Positions 6,942 through 14,410 of a DNA stretch of 64,000 nt are shown here, piece by piece. Below the pieces are notes generated by a model, which saw only the letters and a list, made by a program, of their open reading frames with translations, had not been told where the DNA came from and did no database searches. Position 1 is the stretch's first letter. Every line of letters begins with the position of its first letter. The stretch is from NCBI GenBank assembly GCA_964423505.1, contig CAYREX010000008.1, positions 1 through 64,000 of the forward strand. Direction: 5' to 3'. Position numbers and translations under genes: made by a program. Source of the DNA: CAYREX01 sp964423505. Lineage in GTDB: Bacteria > Fermentibacterota > Fermentibacteria > Fermentibacterales > JCC-6.

Positions 6942-9275
6942 TCAGCGGCATCGCCAGAGCCTGACGTCCCCCTCGAGGAACATCCCCTGCTCCGGCCTCG
7001 GTACGGCGTTCTCCCCGACGAGCTTCGCCCCGCACTCACCGCAGACCTCCTGTCCGGGGAGCAGAGCGGCGTCGCACTCGGGACAGACCAGCTGGAGCCT
7101 GTCATCGATGTAGCCCAGCAGCTCCATGGCCGAAACATAACCGTCCCCGTCGGCGTCCGCAGCGCCCCGGGAGCCCTCCAGCACCATCGGGGTGAGTATC
7201 CTCTCGCTGACGCTCAGGTCCTCCCTGGCCGCGGTGAGCACCATGGTGTTCTCCAGACCCTCGAAGTCGCCGACGAAGCCGCCGGAATGGCAGGCGTCAA
7301 GGACCAGCACCACCCGCGCCTCGGCCAGGTCGGCAACCGTACCGGCCAGCTCGTCGTCCTCGATGTCCCCGTCGTAGAGGCAGAGGGTCTCGTTGGCCGA
7401 GTCTCCCTCCTCCTCACCTCCCGTGCCCGGATTGAGCCGGAAGCCGTGGCCGCTGAAGAAGACCAGCAGCACGTCCTCCGACCCGGCGGCGGCAAGCAGG
7501 TCGGAGAGAGACTCCCGGAAGGCCTCCATGGTCGCCATGTCGTCCACCAGCAGAACGGCGTGGTCCGCCGGGACGCCCTGCTCTCCGGTGAGGAAGTCGT
7601 AGACCTCCACGGCGTCCATGCTGGCCCTGTTCAGGACATCCGCGGTGCTTGGATAGCCGCTGATGCCCACCGAGAGCGCCCAGACCTCCCGCTCCGGGGA
7701 GGGGGCGGCCAGCGGCGGGTTGCCCAGGGTCCGCCGGGTGAGCCGGAAGCCGGTCTCTCCCCTCCTGTCCCAGAGGTAGACCGTAACGCCGGTCTCCGAG
7801 CCCTCCCGGACATGGAGGGCGACCGACTCGTCGCCGGCCGCGTCCACGGAGCTGAGCCATCCCTGGGCCTGCAGGTCGCCCGAGGGCCCGCTGACGAGCA
7901 TGTCCAGGTCGACCTCCCTGTCGTCGCCCGAGAGCTCGAGGACGCCTATATCGCCGGCTTCCAGCTCCGCCACGGCCATGTAGGCGGGCGAGGCGGGGGT
8001 GATGGAGCCGGAGACCCCGTCGCTCAGCCGGGGAGCGTCGGAGCGCATGACCGAGAGATCGACGTCGCCGGACACTTCCGGGTCGCCGAACCAGGGGAGG
8101 ATCCAGGCGGTCCGACCGCCCTCCATGTAGAGCAGGAAGCTCTCCACGCCCCTGGAGCTGGCCATCTGGAAGGCCGGTTCGCCGTCGCCCCTGAAGACCA
8201 GCACGTCTCCGTCGCGGGTCTTCTCGAATGCGGCGCTCACCTCGTAGACGCCCGTCTCGTCAGCCGTGAACCCGACCGCCTCCGGCCGCACCCTGTCCAC
8301 CCCGAGCGTGCGGTTCACCGGGAGGTCCTCCGGCTCGGAGAGAGGGAACAGGCCGAGGTCGAAGGGCATCGGCTCGTAGTCGGGCAGGTCGAAGGGGAGC
8401 ACCTCGACCACGCAGTCGGTGCCGCCGGGAAGGAGCAGCGCCTCCAGGGTCTCGTAGGTGCGGGAGCCGAAGAGCTCCTCGCCGTCGGTGTCCCTGACCA
8501 CCAGGTCCAGGTCGGCCATGGGGTCGTCGAAGGTGAGGTAGAGCAGGTGCCTCCCCTCGGGGGAGCGGACCATCCACCTCCGGACCTCTCCCGGGACGGC
8601 TGTCCCGGCCATGGCGCGGCCGGACCCGAGCCGGGGGAAGTCGCCCTCCCGGGTGGTCGACAGCCTGTAGCCGCCGTCGCCGCCCTTGCCGTACCTGATG
8701 ACATGGACGGTGAGGGTGTCCGACGGCAGCAGGGCGAGGCTAACCGACTCCTCCCCGCCCCAGTCCATGCTGGAGCCCCAGTGGGTCATGCCCGGGCCGT
8801 AGACCTCCAGGTCCAGGTCGGTCTCGGAGAGGCTCTGGAGGTCGACCCTCCAGAGGCCCTCCCTGCCCGGGCTCCAGCGCCACGCCTCACCCATCTCGTC
8901 CCGGGAGACCGTGCCCCCTGCCCGCGCTGAGGCGGAGCGGACCTCTCCGGGCGCAGCCTCGTCGACGCCGACATCCACCGGCCCGTCGTCGCCCGTCAGC
9001 CTGACCCAGAACCAGTAGTGGCTGAAGGCGGAGAGGAGCAGCGAGCCGTCCTCCGCCCCGACGAGCGGCGCTCCGTAATCGCTGTACGCCATCATCCCGG
9101 TGCCGCCACCTGCGGTCACCTCCAGCAGGACGTAGTCGTCCTCGAGGATCCGGAACCAGGCCTCGCCGCCGCTCACCTGGAGCGTGGCCGTCTCTCCGGC
9201 GACCAGGGTCTCGACTTCACCGGGAGCGGGCAGCTCGACCGAGAGCAGGGCGAGGACCAGCAGAGCAGCGTTCAT
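6942..9275 (-). CDS. Secreted caspase-like (C14) protein with EF-hand and zinc ribbon
   Basis: A 777-residue exported protein. Residues 1-18 look like a signal peptide. About 20-530 form several beta-rich units resembling pre-peptidase C-terminal (PPC) domains, with repeated phrases such as DLDLEVYGPG, DLDLVVRDTD and DLDMLVSGPSG. A caspase p20-like domain runs from about 540 to 700: VWALSVGISGYP, catalytic His in FFSGHGF (about 608) and catalytic Cys in LDACHSGGF (about 661). Then come an EF-hand-like DADGDGYVS (about 707) and a C-terminal zinc ribbon CPEC...CGEC (about 730-748). Both catalytic residues are present, so activity is likely. Start ATG follows GGAGGCTGGG. Its substrate is unknown, and a zinc ribbon on an exported protein is odd. 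Confidence 0.85.
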   Translation of the reverse strand: MNAALLVLALLSVELPAPGEVETLVAGETATLQVSGGEAWFRILEDDYVLLEVTAGGGTGMMAYSDYGAPLVGAEDGSLLLSAFSHYWFWVRLTGDDGPVDVGVDEAAPGEVRSASARAGGTVSRDEMGEAWRWSPGREGLWRVDLQSLSETDLDLEVYGPGMTHWGSSMDWGGEESVSLALLPSDTLTVHVIRYGKGGDGGYRLSTTREGDFPRLGSGRAMAGTAVPGEVRRWMVRSPEGRHLLYLTFDDPMADLDLVVRDTDGEELFGSRTYETLEALLLPGGTDCVVEVLPFDLPDYEPMPFDLGLFPLSEPEDLPVNRTLGVDRVRPEAVGFTADETGVYEVSAAFEKTRDGDVLVFRGDGEPAFQMASSRGVESFLLYMEGGRTAWILPWFGDPEVSGDVDLSVMRSDAPRLSDGVSGSITPASPAYMAVAELEAGDIGVLELSGDDREVDLDMLVSGPSGDLQAQGWLSSVDAAGDESVALHVREGSETGVTVYLWDRRGETGFRLTRRTLGNPPLAAPSPEREVWALSVGISGYPSTADVLNRASMDAVEVYDFLTGEQGVPADHAVLLVDDMATMEAFRESLSDLLAAAGSEDVLLVFFSGHGFRLNPGTGGEEEGDSANETLCLYDGDIEDDELAGTVADLAEARVVLVLDACHSGGFVGDFEGLENTMVLTAAREDLSVSERILTPMVLEGSRGAADADGDGYVSAMELLGYIDDRLQLVCPECDAALLPGQEVCGECGAKLVGENAVPRPEQGMFLEGDVRLWRCR

Positions 9276-9319
9276 CCCAGCCTCCAGCCATGGATTCGTT
9301 GTCCCTCCGACACCGGGCT

Positions 9320-9349
9320 ACAATAGCCAACCGCCCGCTGGCGGGCCAA
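9320..9349 (-). promoter_or_regulatory. Likely promoter of the caspase-like gene
   Basis: Minus strand TTGGCC (9344-9349), 18-base spacer, TATTGT (9320-9325), 45 bases before the start codon. A fair but not perfect sigma70 match. Confidence 0.5.
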
Positions 9350-9357
9350 ACCTGGGC

Positions 9358-10038
9358 TCAGCCGGCCTCCACGACGAAGTCCTCGAAGCTGCCGTACAGC
9401 ACCGGCACACCGTCGGACTCGGCAAGCCGTAGGGCGAGGTCCCAGGCGGCCAGCAGCACGTAGCCGCGGAGGTCCGGCTCCAGGAGCATGGTTGCCGGGA
9501 GCCTGACCGAAGGCGGCCGCAGCTCCAGAAGTATCCGCTCCCCCGGCTCGCCGACCGGCCACGGGCGCATGGAGAGGCGGAGGGAGGGGTCGGACGAGGC
9601 ACCGGACACCAGCAGCGAGCGGAGCAGGCCGAAGTCCCCCCCGAGGTGGTGCATCGCCGACCTCATCTGCGCGTGGGTCCTCCTCGGGCTGACGCCCGGG
9701 GAGGGCAGGCGCGTATGGAAGCCGGGCGGCTCGCCCGGCGGGAACCCCAGCTCGAGGAGCGGTGCGGACCAGCAGAGGCAGGCCGAGAAGAGGGTGCCGG
9801 CAACGTCCGCCGGGAGGTCGGTGGAGGCGCCCGGATCGGGCAGGGCGTCCAGCAGCCTGGGAAGAGAGCCTATCCTTCCGGAGGAGGGGCTCCTGTCTAT
9901 CTCGCGCACATGGGTCCGAAGGAGGTCGAGCCCGGTTATGCGCACCCTCCCGCCCAGACCGTCGCTCCAGGTGCAGGCGCGGGCCAGGACGAGGCCGGCG
10001 TCCCGGGTGTCGCGCAGGTCGGAGGGGAAGCGGGTCAA
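9358..10038 (-). CDS. Hypothetical protein coupled to xerD
   Basis: A 226-residue protein I do not recognise. The start is set at TTG 10036-10038, which overlaps the xerD stop (TTGA) and follows GGTCGGGGG; a longer in-frame ORF upstream is only the shadow of xerD. It has no signal peptide or clear membrane span. The composition is Leu/Arg/Pro-rich, with a plausible alpha/beta pattern (RVRITGLDLLRTHV, AMHHLGGDFGLLRSLL, GYVLLAAWDLALRLAESDG). It is last in a run of overlapping genes (L7/L12-like protein, xerD, this), so a role with XerD is possible but only from position. Confidence 0.6.
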   Translation of the reverse strand: MTRFPSDLRDTRDAGLVLARACTWSDGLGGRVRITGLDLLRTHVREIDRSPSSGRIGSLPRLLDALPDPGASTDLPADVAGTLFSACLCWSAPLLELGFPPGEPPGFHTRLPSPGVSPRRTHAQMRSAMHHLGGDFGLLRSLLVSGASSDPSLRLSMRPWPVGEPGERILLELRPPSVRLPATMLLEPDLRGYVLLAAWDLALRLAESDGVPVLYGSFEDFVVEAG

Positions 10039-10928
10039 GAGGCCCCCGACCTCGGATGGTGCTTCCTGACCACCTCTCGGAGCCAGCCCCTGTCGACATC
10101 CGTGTATATCTCCGTGGTCCTGATATCGGAGTGGCCCAGCAGCTCCTGGACAACCCGGAGGTCTGCGCCTCCCTGCAGCAGATGGGTGGCGAAGGAGTGC
10201 CGCAGGGTGTGCGGGTGGACGCCCTCGACCCCGGCCATGTCGGCGGCCCTGCGCACGATGCTCCAGACGGTCATCCGGGAGAGCGGGTTGCCCCTGCAGG
10301 TCAGGAAGAGCGCCGGCGTGGACCTGGAGGAGAGCAGCACCGGGCGGACGACGTCCACGTAGCGGCCGAGCCAGCGTACAGCCGAGCCCCCGATGGGGAC
10401 GAGACGCTCCTTCGAGCCCTTTCCCCTGGGCCTCACGAGCCCCTCCTCGAGGTCGAGGCGGGCCACGGTCATGTCCACAAGCTCGCTCTCCCTGAGGCCG
10501 GCACCGTAGGCCAGCTCCATCAGCGCCCTGTTCCTGGTGGAGAGATGCCCGTCGCCCTTCCATGCCTCCACCACCGCCGCCGCCTGCGGAACGGTCAGGG
10601 CGTGGGGCAGCCGCGCGGGAAGCTTCGGGGAGCGGAGCCTCTCCGCCGGGTTGTCGCTCCTTCGCCTCTCCTCCTGGAGGAACCTGTAGAAGGAGCGGAG
10701 GGACGAGAGCTTCCGCCTGACGCTGGTGGGCGCAGAGCCTCCGAACCCCAGCGCCGAGAGCATGTCGGCGAGCTCCTCCCGGGTGGCGCTCTCCAGCGGG
10801 GAGCAGCCGTTGCTCTCCAGCCATCGCTGGACCTGGGCGAGGTCGGTCTCGTAGGCGGCTACTGTCCTGGGCGAGAGCTTCCGCTCCAGCGCGGCATGCT
10901 CGAGGAAGGCGTCCAGCGCCTCAGACAC
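10035..10928 (-). CDS. xerD: Tyrosine recombinase XerD/XerC
   Basis: Site-specific recombinase of the Xer type, which resolves chromosome dimers at dif. The 297 residues contain the SAM-like N-terminal domain (FLEHAALERKLSPRTVAAY) and the full catalytic set: Arg in GAGLRESEL, Lys in GKGSKERLVP, HTLRHSFATH, then LGHSDIRTTEIYTDV with the second His and the nucleophilic Tyr. I prefer GTG 10928, which overlaps the upstream stop by 8 bases and gives a normal N-terminus; GTG 10964 is the alternative. It is the only Xer gene seen here, so XerC versus XerD cannot be settled. No dif site was recognised. Confidence 0.9.
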   Translation of the reverse strand: MSEALDAFLEHAALERKLSPRTVAAYETDLAQVQRWLESNGCSPLESATREELADMLSALGFGGSAPTSVRRKLSSLRSFYRFLQEERRRSDNPAERLRSPKLPARLPHALTVPQAAAVVEAWKGDGHLSTRNRALMELAYGAGLRESELVDMTVARLDLEEGLVRPRGKGSKERLVPIGGSAVRWLGRYVDVVRPVLLSSRSTPALFLTCRGNPLSRMTVWSIVRRAADMAGVEGVHPHTLRHSFATHLLQGGADLRVVQELLGHSDIRTTEIYTDVDRGWLREVVRKHHPRSGAS

Positions 10929-12555
10929 GGCGGCCGGTGGAGAGCCAGCTGCGGAAGTCCGCACCGGTGCAGCGACCGGGTACGGGGAGGGCGTCTCCCG
11001 GCTCCGGGCCGACGCCGACGGTGACCCCCCTCTCCTCCAGGAGCCCCATCAGCTCGGCCAGCCTATCCCGCTCCCGCACCGACGCCAGCCAGGAGGGGCA
11101 GTCGAGGACGAGCCCGCGGGCCTCCTCCCGGGAGAGCCCCAGCACCTCGACGAGGGCATCCGTGACCGGCTCCACGTCAACGCCGGCAGGCCTGCACATG
11201 TAGAGGTCGGCCACGGCGACGCCGGGGGGCTCCCCGTGCGCGGGGGGCGGCGGCTCCCGGAGCGGCTCGACCAGCTCGGGTCCGCTCCGGTGCTCCCCTG
11301 CAGGCTTCGGGGCGGTCTCCCGCGGAGCGGTCTCGACGACCGGTGGTGGCTCCGTGTCACGGAAGTGAGGCGGCCTGCCGGGGCCGGCCTCCAGCTCCGG
11401 AGGCTCCGCACCGCGCGGGGAGGCTGGCGGCTCGCCCGGCCGGACGACCGGGGGCGCTCCGGAAGAGGCGACAGCTCCCGGCCGGCCGCCGCCGGATGCC
11501 CTCGGGGAACCGGCCGCTGCTACCGGCGGCTCCCTCCCTGCCTCGCCAGGCTCCCCCGGTACAACCTCCGGGGCTTCCGGGCCGGCCTCCATCACCGGAG
11601 GAGGCCCGGTCGCCGCAGGCTCGCGTCCATGCCCGGGCGAGAGAGCGGGAGGAGGCTCCCCTACCGGTCTGCGGGCGGGGGCGGGAGGCTGTGCCAGCAG
11701 CACGACCGGCGGGGCGGGCCCGCTCGGGGCCGCTCTCTTCCTACCGCCGGGGACCGGCGGACGGGGCATCTCCGGCTCGGGTGGGGCGGCGCGGAACCTC
11801 GGAGGGGGCGCGGTCAGCTCGACCCTCCTCGGAAGGGGCGGCGCAAGGAACGGGGCGCTGCGGGCACGGGCGGCCACCGCCGGCCGCGATGGATGGAACC
11901 GGGGCGGCGGGCCGGGGAGCCCGGCCGAGGTCCCGGGAGGTGCATGAATCGGGGCGGGTGGCGGATGAATCACCGGAGGCTCTCCCGGCGTGAAGGAGCC
12001 GTCCGGAGAGTTTCCGGCCGGACCCTGGGCCCTTCGCTCCGCCGTCCGACCGCCTCCGTCGAACAGGGCGGCGCCGCCGGCCGGCACCGGGGCCTCCGTC
12101 TCCCTCTCGAGCCTGAGGACCCCGCCGGCGGCGGAGACCTCCGAGCGTATCGTCTCCGCCCTCTCCGCGGAGACCATGCGCCCGAGACAGAGGGGCATCC
12201 TCGTCATCCGGAGGGAGACCCTGTCGGGAGGCTCGCCGCTCAGCTCCTGGAGCCTTCGGCGCAGGCGGGTGCGGAAGCCCGGCCTGCAGCCGGTGAGGAC
12301 TACCCGGTAGAGGTCTCCCTCCCTGCTGCCTCCCCCCCGGTCGGGAAGCACGAGCCCCTCTGCGCCAGGGTCGGGCGACACCCGGTCCGCGAGCCGCTGG
12401 GCCTCCCGCTCGGCGAGACCGCATGAGACGGTGAGGCTCCGTCCGGACGCCAGCGTCGAGTGTACCTCGGCTTCGTCCAGACCGGTCAGCCCGGAGAGGA
12501 GACGAACCGTCTCCCCGGAAGGGTCCGTTCCCCTGACGACAACCTTCCAGTACAT
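10921..12555 (-). CDS. Proline-rich protein with three L7/L12-CTD-like domains
   Basis: A 544-residue cytoplasmic-looking protein of unknown function. Residues 1-60 (YWKVVVRG...), about 80-150 (LYRVVLTGCRPGFRTRLRRRL ending VSAERAETIRSEVSAAGGVLRLE) and about 450-525 (DVEPVTDALVEVLG ending LMGLLEERGVTVGV) each follow the beta-alpha-alpha-beta-alpha-beta pattern of the ribosomal protein L7/L12 C-terminal domain. The second is the most convincing: a strand, then LSGEPPDRVSL, a conserved MP turn, VSxxxAExI, AAG and a final strand. Between the second and third lies about 290 residues of Pro/Gly/Ala-rich linker. The C-terminus overlaps xerD by 8 bases. The domain assignment is by eye. Confidence 0.65.
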   Translation of the reverse strand: MYWKVVVRGTDPSGETVRLLSGLTGLDEAEVHSTLASGRSLTVSCGLAEREAQRLADRVSPDPGAEGLVLPDRGGGSREGDLYRVVLTGCRPGFRTRLRRRLQELSGEPPDRVSLRMTRMPLCLGRMVSAERAETIRSEVSAAGGVLRLERETEAPVPAGGAALFDGGGRTAERRAQGPAGNSPDGSFTPGEPPVIHPPPAPIHAPPGTSAGLPGPPPRFHPSRPAVAARARSAPFLAPPLPRRVELTAPPPRFRAAPPEPEMPRPPVPGGRKRAAPSGPAPPVVLLAQPPAPARRPVGEPPPALSPGHGREPAATGPPPVMEAGPEAPEVVPGEPGEAGREPPVAAAGSPRASGGGRPGAVASSGAPPVVRPGEPPASPRGAEPPELEAGPGRPPHFRDTEPPPVVETAPRETAPKPAGEHRSGPELVEPLREPPPPAHGEPPGVAVADLYMCRPAGVDVEPVTDALVEVLGLSREEARGLVLDCPSWLASVRERDRLAELMGLLEERGVTVGVGPEPGDALPVPGRCTGADFRSWLSTGRRV

Positions 12556-12574
12556 GGCGGAGGCGGTCTCCGGC

Positions 12575-13588
12575 CTAGTTCTGCCGCCTGGTCAGCTCGA
12601 CGTGGTCGCCGATGTCTATGAGCGCGGCGTCGGTGTTGGTGATTATCATCGCGGCCGACGTCTCCGTACGGGTGTCCAGCACTATCATCTGCGATATGGA
12701 CACGTCGGGGACCGTGACGGTCTCCCCGTCGGGGGTCTCTACCCGCTCGCCGTAGTGGAACATCTCGAACATGTCCCCCGGCTGGAGGCCGTCGTTGGAG
12801 CCGCGGTCGATGTAGACCACGTCGAAGGTGTAGGCCCTGAGCGTGTGCTTGTCCCGGAAGCCCACCACCCAGGCGTCCATCTCCTCGACCACCTCGGAGC
12901 TGGTGACGGTTATCGGTGCGATGGAGGTGTAGGGCATCACGTACTGGCCGGTCTCCACCGGCAGGTAGCTGTGCTCGACTATCGCCATGCAGGCATCGGG
13001 GTTGACCTCGGTGACGCTGCAGACGCCTACGGCCCTGTGTATCCTGCCCAGGCGCTCTCCGGTCTCCGGATGCTCGACCTCCTCGCCGACCTCGAATACC
13101 CTGTAGGCCCTGCCGACCTCCAGCCCTTCGTCCTGGCCGATGTCCAGGGCCACGTAGTCGCCGGGGAAGGCGACGTGGTCGCCGAACATGCTCTCCTCGT
13201 CGGGATTGGTCTGTATGACGTAGCCTGCAGGGTCCGGCTCCTCGTCCGATATCATCCCGGCGGTCTCGAGGACCAGCCTGCTGAGTATCGGACGGTGGGT
13301 CGCGCCGGATGTCGTGTAGAGGCCCCCGTCGACCGTATCGGCCGTCTGCTGGGCGCCGATGTAGGGGAGCACGAGGACGTCGCCCGGCATCAGGAACTCG
13401 ACCCCCTCGAGGTCGGGGTTGGCCTCGAGTATGTCCTGCCAGAGGAAGGGCGTGCCGTAGTAGCGTATGGACAGCTCCCAGAGCGTATCGCCGTAGTCGA
13501 CGACATGGAGCCTCTCTCCCACCGCAACCGTGAACTGGGAAGCGGCCATCGCAATGATCGCCGCAAGAACAATGGAGAACCCTCTCAT
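12575..13588 (-). CDS. Secreted LysM-domain protein
   Basis: 337 residues with a signal peptide (1-22). A LysM domain follows at about 27-80: HVVDYGDTLWELSIRYYG, then WQDILEANPDL and FLMPGDVLVLP. LysM binds peptidoglycan glycan. The remaining ~250 residues form beta-rich segments with two similar blocks: GDYVALDIGQDEGLEVGRAYRVFEVGE and DVVYIDRGSNDGLQPGDMFEMFHYGE (each quoted here only as an idea of pattern: ...G..DGL..G..y..f..GE). This DGLxxGD pattern is common in LysM-associated envelope proteins. The start ATG follows GGGGAGGTTTCAG. It has its own strong promoter and begins a unit with the L7/L12-like protein and xerD. Confidence 0.85.
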   Translation of the reverse strand: MRGFSIVLAAIIAMAASQFTVAVGERLHVVDYGDTLWELSIRYYGTPFLWQDILEANPDLEGVEFLMPGDVLVLPYIGAQQTADTVDGGLYTTSGATHRPILSRLVLETAGMISDEEPDPAGYVIQTNPDEESMFGDHVAFPGDYVALDIGQDEGLEVGRAYRVFEVGEEVEHPETGERLGRIHRAVGVCSVTEVNPDACMAIVEHSYLPVETGQYVMPYTSIAPITVTSSEVVEEMDAWVVGFRDKHTLRAYTFDVVYIDRGSNDGLQPGDMFEMFHYGERVETPDGETVTVPDVSISQMIVLDTRTETSAAMIITNTDAALIDIGDHVELTRRQN

Positions 13589-13649
13589 CTGAAACCTCCC
13601 CGTCTCCCGGGCTAGCCCACCGGCGTCGCGAATCTCATAACTTCATAAT

Positions 13650-13678
13650 ATTCTAAGTTAGTGGCCGGGCAGCGTCAA
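13650..13678 (-). promoter_or_regulatory. Strong sigma70-like promoter of the LysM gene
   Basis: Minus strand TTGACG (13673-13678), 17-base spacer, TAGAAT (13650-13655). The -10 overlaps an inverted repeat TAACTT (13638-13643) / AAGTTA (13655-13660) with an 11-base gap, a candidate operator. Confidence 0.75.
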
Positions 13679-13681
13679 AGC

Positions 13682-14410
13682 CTAGGGGTATACTACGCAC
13701 CGCCCCTCTCCCCCCGGGCCGGGCACCACCCTGACGCTCACCTCGTAGCTGCCTGCCGCTCCTATCTCCATCCTCGAGTCGGGGACGTTCACGGCGGCCT
13801 GCAGCGGTCCTTCCTCCCATACCGTCCCGCTCCAGACGGAGTCGGCGGCCATGGGCCTTCCGTCCCCCACCCGCAGGACGAGCTGTCCGTTGACCGCCCC
13901 CGGATAGAGGGCGGTGGTCGTTGCGTAATAGGGCCTCCCCGACGGCCCGCTGGGGCCGGTCTGCATGCTGACCGAGCCGGATGCCGTCACCAGCAGGACC
14001 TCTCCCGGAGAGACATGCGTCCCGACCGGCGTCCAGCCCTCGCCGGCGCGTACGGTAGCGGTGCCCCTCCTGCCGGAGTCCCCGGTCATGACGATGCCGG
14101 TCACCTCGGAGAGTGGGATGCCGCGCTCCGGACTGCCCCCTGCGCGTACCCTGCCCCCCTCGAGGACTATCTCTCCGAAACGGGGGACACCCTCCATGGC
14201 GTGGACCCATCCGAGGTCGGAGGGAAGCGTGACGCTTCCGCCGCCCTCGAACCCGGCGAGGCCGTCCCGGATGGAGACGATGTCGCCCACCTCGACGCTT
14301 CCGTCCGAAAGGACGACCCTGGAGCGCTCCTCGTCGCAGGCGGGGAGAACCAGCAGCATGGCGGCCATCGCTACGGCCAGGCTCCCGGTCGGGCGGGAGA
14401 ACGCGGCCAT
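13682..14410 (-). CDS. Lipoprotein with PA-IL (LecA)-like domain
   Basis: 242 residues. A lipoprotein signal peptide ends at LPAC (Cys 25). The middle reads as a scaffold (VVLSDGSVEVGDIVSI, EIVLEGGRV). The C-terminal ~125 residues resemble the PA-IL/LecA fold: GWTPVGTHVSPGEVLLVTASG, GPSGPSGRPY, then VNGQLVLRVGDG and a final beta-strand pair. PA-IL-type domains bind galactose or other ligands with calcium. The ATG overlaps the lon stop (TGATG) and lies after GAGGAGGAGGG, so it is coupled to lon. An envelope ligand-binding or stress role is inferred from position only. Confidence 0.7.
   Translation of the reverse strand: MAAFSRPTGSLAVAMAAMLLVLPACDEERSRVVLSDGSVEVGDIVSIRDGLAGFEGGGSVTLPSDLGWVHAMEGVPRFGEIVLEGGRVRAGGSPERGIPLSEVTGIVMTGDSGRRGTATVRAGEGWTPVGTHVSPGEVLLVTASGSVSMQTGPSGPSGRPYYATTTALYPGAVNGQLVLRVGDGRPMAADSVWSGTVWEEGPLQAAVNVPDSRMEIGAAGSYEVSVRVVPGPGGEGRCVVYP

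Noticed and set aside
9272..10153. 293-residue minus-strand ORF overlapping the xerD neighbour
   Set aside because: Arg/Pro/Ser-rich frame; the 9358-10038 frame has coupling to xerD and normal composition.
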